Source: Mycobacterium sp. IS-1496
GTDB taxonomy: Bacteria > Actinomycetota > Actinomycetes > Mycobacteriales > Mycobacteriaceae
Length of the DNA: 64,000 nt
Direction of reading: 5' to 3'
NCBI RefSeq assembly: GCF_001499995.1
Contig: NZ_LQIU01000012.1
Coordinates: forward strand, 1 to 64,000
Each line of letters opens with the position of its first letter. Positions within the stretch are counted from its first letter, which is position 1. A program made the translations under genes and the position numbers. The notes under the pieces are model-generated. The model searched no databases. It was given only the letters and a program-made list of their open reading frames with translations, and was not told the origin of the DNA. Of this stretch, positions 60,881 to 64,000 are shown one piece after another.

Positions 60881-62741
60881 CGACCGGTTGCCTGATCGCC
60901 AGGACGAACGGTCCGATGTCGGAAACCTCGAAACGCGGGTCGTCGAAGAGTGCCGCGTCGAGCTTGACCTGGTACCGCCGCACGTTCGGCTGGTTGGGGT
61001 AGACGTCGGAGGCCAGCCGCAGGGTGTAGGTGTCCTCTGATCCGCGGCGCATCAGGAACACCGTCGGCGGATCCCACGGCAGGTCGTCGAGAGCGGCGAC
61101 GAACTGGTCGGCATCGCCGAGGGTCTGCCATCCCTCGATCGCGTCGGCGCGCTGGTCGAACTGGGCCAGCGGGTTCGCGTAGTGCGACGTCAGACCCTGG
61201 AACCCGTAGTAGGGATAGTAGGACAGGAAGCTGTAGTCCGCGGTCAGCACGATCGTCTCGTTGCGGGGTCGGCCGGTGGCCTCGAGGATCGCCGCGTCCA
61301 CTTCGCGGTAGTAGCGTTCGGCGCCGGGCGGCCTGCGGTCGGCGCGCTGTCCGTAGCCGTCGGTGTCGGTGTAGGCGACGGCGATGTCGGGCCGCAGCGT
61401 GTCGGGGATGTCCTGGCTGAACGTCAGCGCGCCGATGGCGCCGATCGCTCCGGCGGCCACGAGCAGGCGCCGGCTGGAGAAGCTGTCGGCCAGACCGCGC
61501 GCCGCCTCCACGAAACCGAAGACGCCGGCGGCCGACAGCAACACCACCAGCGTCGGCTGCAGCCGGAACGACAGCAGCGTGGTGCCCGCCAGCGTGGTCA
61601 GCATCGACAGCAGCGACCAGGCGTAGACCGCGAGCACGGCGATCGCCAGCGCACCGGCGCGGGTGGACATCCTGGCGCGCACCACCAGCCAGACGGTGCC
61701 GACGAGGCAGAGCGCCCCGAGCAGCGTGAAGCTCAACATCGGGAACGACAGCTGCGCGCCGTCGGCGGGCAGATAGTGCTGCGCGGTGCCGGTGTCGGCG
61801 GGGGTGCCGCGCAGCGCTTCGAGCAGGTACGGCGCCCACCCGATCAGCGCTATCGCGCCGGAGATCACCGCGATGACGAGCAGCCGCAGCAGCGGATCGA
61901 CTCTCCGGCGGGCGACGGCGACGACGGCCGCCATGATCACCAGCGTGAACGCCGCATAGGCCAACAGCAGTGTGTAGAACAGTGCGGCCACCCCGAGGAA
62001 CAATCCGACCCCGACGATCGCCGCCCAACCGCCGCCCCGCACACCGGCCCGCAGCCCGGACCACGCCAGCACGAACACCGGGGGCAGCAGCACGGCGATG
62101 ATGGCGGCGTACGGTTCGGCCGGCGAGTAGGCCAGCATCACCGCGGTGGTGGCGGTGGCGACGATCAGCGCGTACTGGAACCGGACCATGGCCGCCCACA
62201 ACACGAATGCCAGGGCGACGGCGACGGCGATCGAGATGATCGCCCACGGTTTGAACATCTCCCAGGCCGGGGTGCCGGTCAGGGCGGCGAGCCGACCGCC
62301 GAGCCAGAACCACCCGGGCGGGTAGAACGGCGGCAACCCGTAGTAGGTCATGTCGTGCAGCGCGGGGGTGTCGGCGAAGCGGGTCAGGTACTCGGTGCGG
62401 AACTGCTGGTCCACCGAGATGCCGAACAGGTAGAGCCTGGTCGCGCCCAGCGGCATCGCCAGTGTCACGACGGCGAAGGCCGACAGGAACACCGTCGACG
62501 CCGCGTGCGCGAGCAGGCGCCGTCCACGCCGGTGCAGCCAGCCGGCCGCGAACAACCCTGCCAGAGCGCCGAACTGGCCGACGGTGGTCAGCGCGTGCAG
62601 TTGGTTCGAGGAGTTGTACGCCGGCCACTCGACCCGCGCGATCGCCGCGAGCGAGATGACCGCGACGGCGGCGGCGATCAGCGCCGCCACCACCATCCGG
62701 CCCGCAATCGTGATCGGGGCGGCCAGCGAGTTGGTGCCCAC
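60873..62741 (-). CDS. aftA: Priming arabinofuranosyltransferase AftA
   Basis: 622 residues, GTG start four bases after dprE2. About 11-13 transmembrane helices occupy the first 430 residues ([33 protein letters not shown] opens the GT-C core as two motifs), and a periplasmic domain of about 180 residues ends the protein ([24 protein letters not shown]). It adds the first arabinose from decaprenyl-phosphoryl-arabinose onto galactan, priming the work of the Emb enzymes encoded just downstream. Confidence 0.93.
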   Translation of the reverse strand: MGTNSLAAPITIAGRMVVAALIAAAVAVISLAAIARVEWPAYNSSNQLHALTTVGQFGALAGLFAAGWLHRRGRRLLAHAASTVFLSAFAVVTLAMPLGATRLYLFGISVDQQFRTEYLTRFADTPALHDMTYYGLPPFYPPGWFWLGGRLAALTGTPAWEMFKPWAIISIAVAVALAFVLWAAMVRFQYALIVATATTAVMLAYSPAEPYAAIIAVLLPPVFVLAWSGLRAGVRGGGWAAIVGVGLFLGVAALFYTLLLAYAAFTLVIMAAVVAVARRRVDPLLRLLVIAVISGAIALIGWAPYLLEALRGTPADTGTAQHYLPADGAQLSFPMLSFTLLGALCLVGTVWLVVRARMSTRAGALAIAVLAVYAWSLLSMLTTLAGTTLLSFRLQPTLVVLLSAAGVFGFVEAARGLADSFSSRRLLVAAGAIGAIGALTFSQDIPDTLRPDIAVAYTDTDGYGQRADRRPPGAERYYREVDAAILEATGRPRNETIVLTADYSFLSYYPYYGFQGLTSHYANPLAQFDQRADAIEGWQTLGDADQFVAALDDLPWDPPTVFLMRRGSEDTYTLRLASDVYPNQPNVRRYQVKLDAALFDDPRFEVSDIGPFVLAIRQPVDG

Positions 62742-62745
62742 CGGG

Positions 62746-63516
62746 TTAGATGGGCAGCTTGCGGAAGATGGGCCGCGGGATGTGGCGGAGCACCATCATC
62801 ACGTAGCGGAAGGCGCCGGGCGCCCAGACCAGATCCTTGCCCTTGGCCGACGCGGTCACCGCCAGTTCGGCGACGTACTCCTTGTCGACGGTCAGCGGTG
62901 CTTCCTTGACGTGGGCGCTCATCCGCGTGCGCACCTGGCCGGGCCGGATGACAAGCACGTGAACCCCGTACTCGCGCAACGCCTCTCCGAGGCCGAGGTA
63001 GAACCCGTCCAGCCCGGCCTTGGTCGAGCCGTAGACGAAGTTGGACCGCCGCACGCGTTCACCGGCCGCCGAGCTCATCGCGATGATCTGGCCGAAACCC
63101 TGTGCGCGCATCTGCTCGCCGAGCAGCACACCGACCGAAACCGCTGCCGTGTAGTTGATCTCGGCGATCTGCACCGCCTTGCGCTGGTTCTGCCACAGTT
63201 CCTCGGCGTCACCGAGCAGCCCGAAGGCGACGATCGCCACGTCGATGTCGCGGGACCCGCCGGCGGTGGCCTTGTCGATGACGTCCGGGTGGCCTTTGGT
63301 GTCGACGGCGTCGAAGTCGATCACCTCGACGGATTTGGCTCCCGCGCTGCGCATCTGGGCGACCGCGGCGTCACGGCCCGGATCGTCGGGCAGGGCGGCG
63401 AGCACGATGCGGGCGGGCGCGTTGCGCAGGTAGCGCTCGCAGATCGCCAACCCGATCTCGGAGGTCCCGCCGAGCAGCAGGATGGTCTGGGGGTTACCCA
63501 CGGCGTCCAGCACCAT
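62746..63516 (-). CDS. dprE2: Decaprenylphosphoryl-2-keto-ribose reductase DprE2
   Basis: 256 residues, short-chain dehydrogenase fold. The nucleotide motif is [18 protein letters not shown]; the catalytic Tyr/Lys are in [12 protein letters not shown] with Ser in [10 protein letters not shown]. It reduces the 2-keto intermediate made by DprE1 to decaprenyl-phosphoryl-arabinose with NADH. The ATG abuts the dprE1 stop with no gap, indicating tight coupling of the two epimerase halves. Confidence 0.95.
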   Translation of the reverse strand: MVLDAVGNPQTILLLGGTSEIGLAICERYLRNAPARIVLAALPDDPGRDAAVAQMRSAGAKSVEVIDFDAVDTKGHPDVIDKATAGGSRDIDVAIVAFGLLGDAEELWQNQRKAVQIAEINYTAAVSVGVLLGEQMRAQGFGQIIAMSSAAGERVRRSNFVYGSTKAGLDGFYLGLGEALREYGVHVLVIRPGQVRTRMSAHVKEAPLTVDKEYVAELAVTASAKGKDLVWAPGAFRYVMMVLRHIPRPIFRKLPI

Positions 63517-64000
63517 CTAGAGCAGCTCCAAACGTCGGGCCATGTCAGAGGCGAACACCCCGTCGGGATCGACGCGGCGGCGCACGGCGATCCACTCGTC
63601 GATGCGCGGGTACATGGCGTGGAAGGTTTCCGCGGTGGTGCGGGAGTCCTTGGCGGTGTAGAGCCGTCCGCCGAACTGCAGCACCCGGTGGTCGAGCCCG
63701 CTGACGAACTCACCGAGGCCGGGTTTGATCGGGAAGTCGACGCAGACGTTCCAGCCGGGGATCGGGAAACTCAGCGGCGCTTTGTTTCCCGGACCGAACA
63801 GCTTGAACACGTTGAGGAACGAGTAGTGCCCGGACCGCTGGATGTCGACGAGGATCGCCTTGAACTCGTCGACCGCCTCGGTGGGCACCACGAACTGGTA
63901 CTGCAGGAAGCCGTTGCTGCCGTAGGCGCGGTTCCACTCACCGAACATGTCGAGCGGGTGATAGAACTGCGTCAGTTTCTGGATCTTGCCGCGATAGGTG
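63517..64000 (-). CDS. dprE1: Decaprenylphosphoryl-ribose 2-epimerase DprE1 (C-terminal part)
   Basis: The last 160 residues of the FAD-dependent oxidase, running off the right edge; about 300 residues are missing. The visible part contains [43 protein letters not shown] and the end [11 protein letters not shown]. The Cys in GWNVCVDF corresponds to Cys387, the residue that benzothiazinones modify covalently, and it is intact. DprE1 oxidises decaprenyl-phosphoryl-ribose in the periplasm-facing step before DprE2. Confidence 0.96.
   Translation of the reverse strand, partial: TYRGKIQKLTQFYHPLDMFGEWNRAYGSNGFLQYQFVVPTEAVDEFKAILVDIQRSGHYSFLNVFKLFGPGNKAPLSFPIPGWNVCVDFPIKPGLGEFVSGLDHRVLQFGGRLYTAKDSRTTAETFHAMYPRIDEWIAVRRRVDPDGVFASDMARRLELL

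Overview
This window is a GC-rich stretch of a mycobacterial chromosome, most likely from a fast-growing Mycolicibacterium. It carries the cell-wall assembly region that M. tuberculosis numbers from about Rv3849 (espR) down to Rv3790 (dprE1), read here in the opposite direction. EmbB, FadD32 and SodA resemble the M. smegmatis proteins I remember more than those of M. tuberculosis. No tRNA, rRNA, CRISPR array or classical transposase was found. Comparisons with named M. tuberculosis or M. smegmatis genes rest on remembered gene order, lengths and sequences, not on a search.

Region 1 (1-8.6 kb) begins with the end of a membrane protein, an ImmA/IrrE-type metallopeptidase and a DUF6545-like membrane protein. 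Then come espR, a GDT1-family cation transporter behind a clear yybP-ykoY manganese riboswitch, an Rv3847 homologue, sodA (with Gln145, which suggests a manganese enzyme), a small membrane protein, a rhodanese, an Rv3843c homologue, glpQ1 and the ferritin bfrB. A cluster of DnaA-like boxes lies between the small membrane protein and the rhodanese.

Region 2 (8.6-26 kb) holds a LytR-CpsA-Psr protein, a CPBP membrane protein, an iron-box-controlled Rv3839 homologue, pheA with a histidine phosphatase, Rv3836 and Rv3835 homologues, serS with a short accessory set, the Rv3819/Rv3818 pair, two acyltransferases, a HAD hydrolase, a secreted amidase-like protein and erp. A frameshifted ankyrin-repeat remnant precedes serS.

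Region 3 (26.3-46.4 kb) is the galactan and mycolate block, all on the plus strand: glf, glfT2, a PAP2 phosphatase, ubiA and aftB (galactan polymerisation, decaprenyl-phosphoryl-arabinose precursor synthesis, terminal arabinose transfer), then fbpA and mpt51 (mycolate transfer at the wall), a DUF732 lipoprotein, culp6, and fadD32-pks13-accD4 (final condensation of mycolic acids).

Region 4 (46.4-51 kb) is accessory: a metallophosphoesterase, a RibD/DHFR-fold protein, a transmembrane Ser/Thr kinase and a DUF222-HNH endonuclease element. The element is flanked by two near-identical copies of the kinase/embB 3'-end junction, so both neighbouring genes keep intact ends. Region 5 (51-64 kb, minus strand) is the arabinan operon dprE1-dprE2-aftA-embC-embA-embB, tightly packed or overlapping, with dprE1 cut by the window edge. 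Regions 3 and 5 together make and mount the mycolyl-arabinogalactan layer: DprE1/DprE2 and UbiA supply the arabinose donor, Glf/GlfT2 build galactan, AftA/Emb/AftB build arabinan, and FadD32-Pks13-AccD4 plus Ag85 add mycolates.
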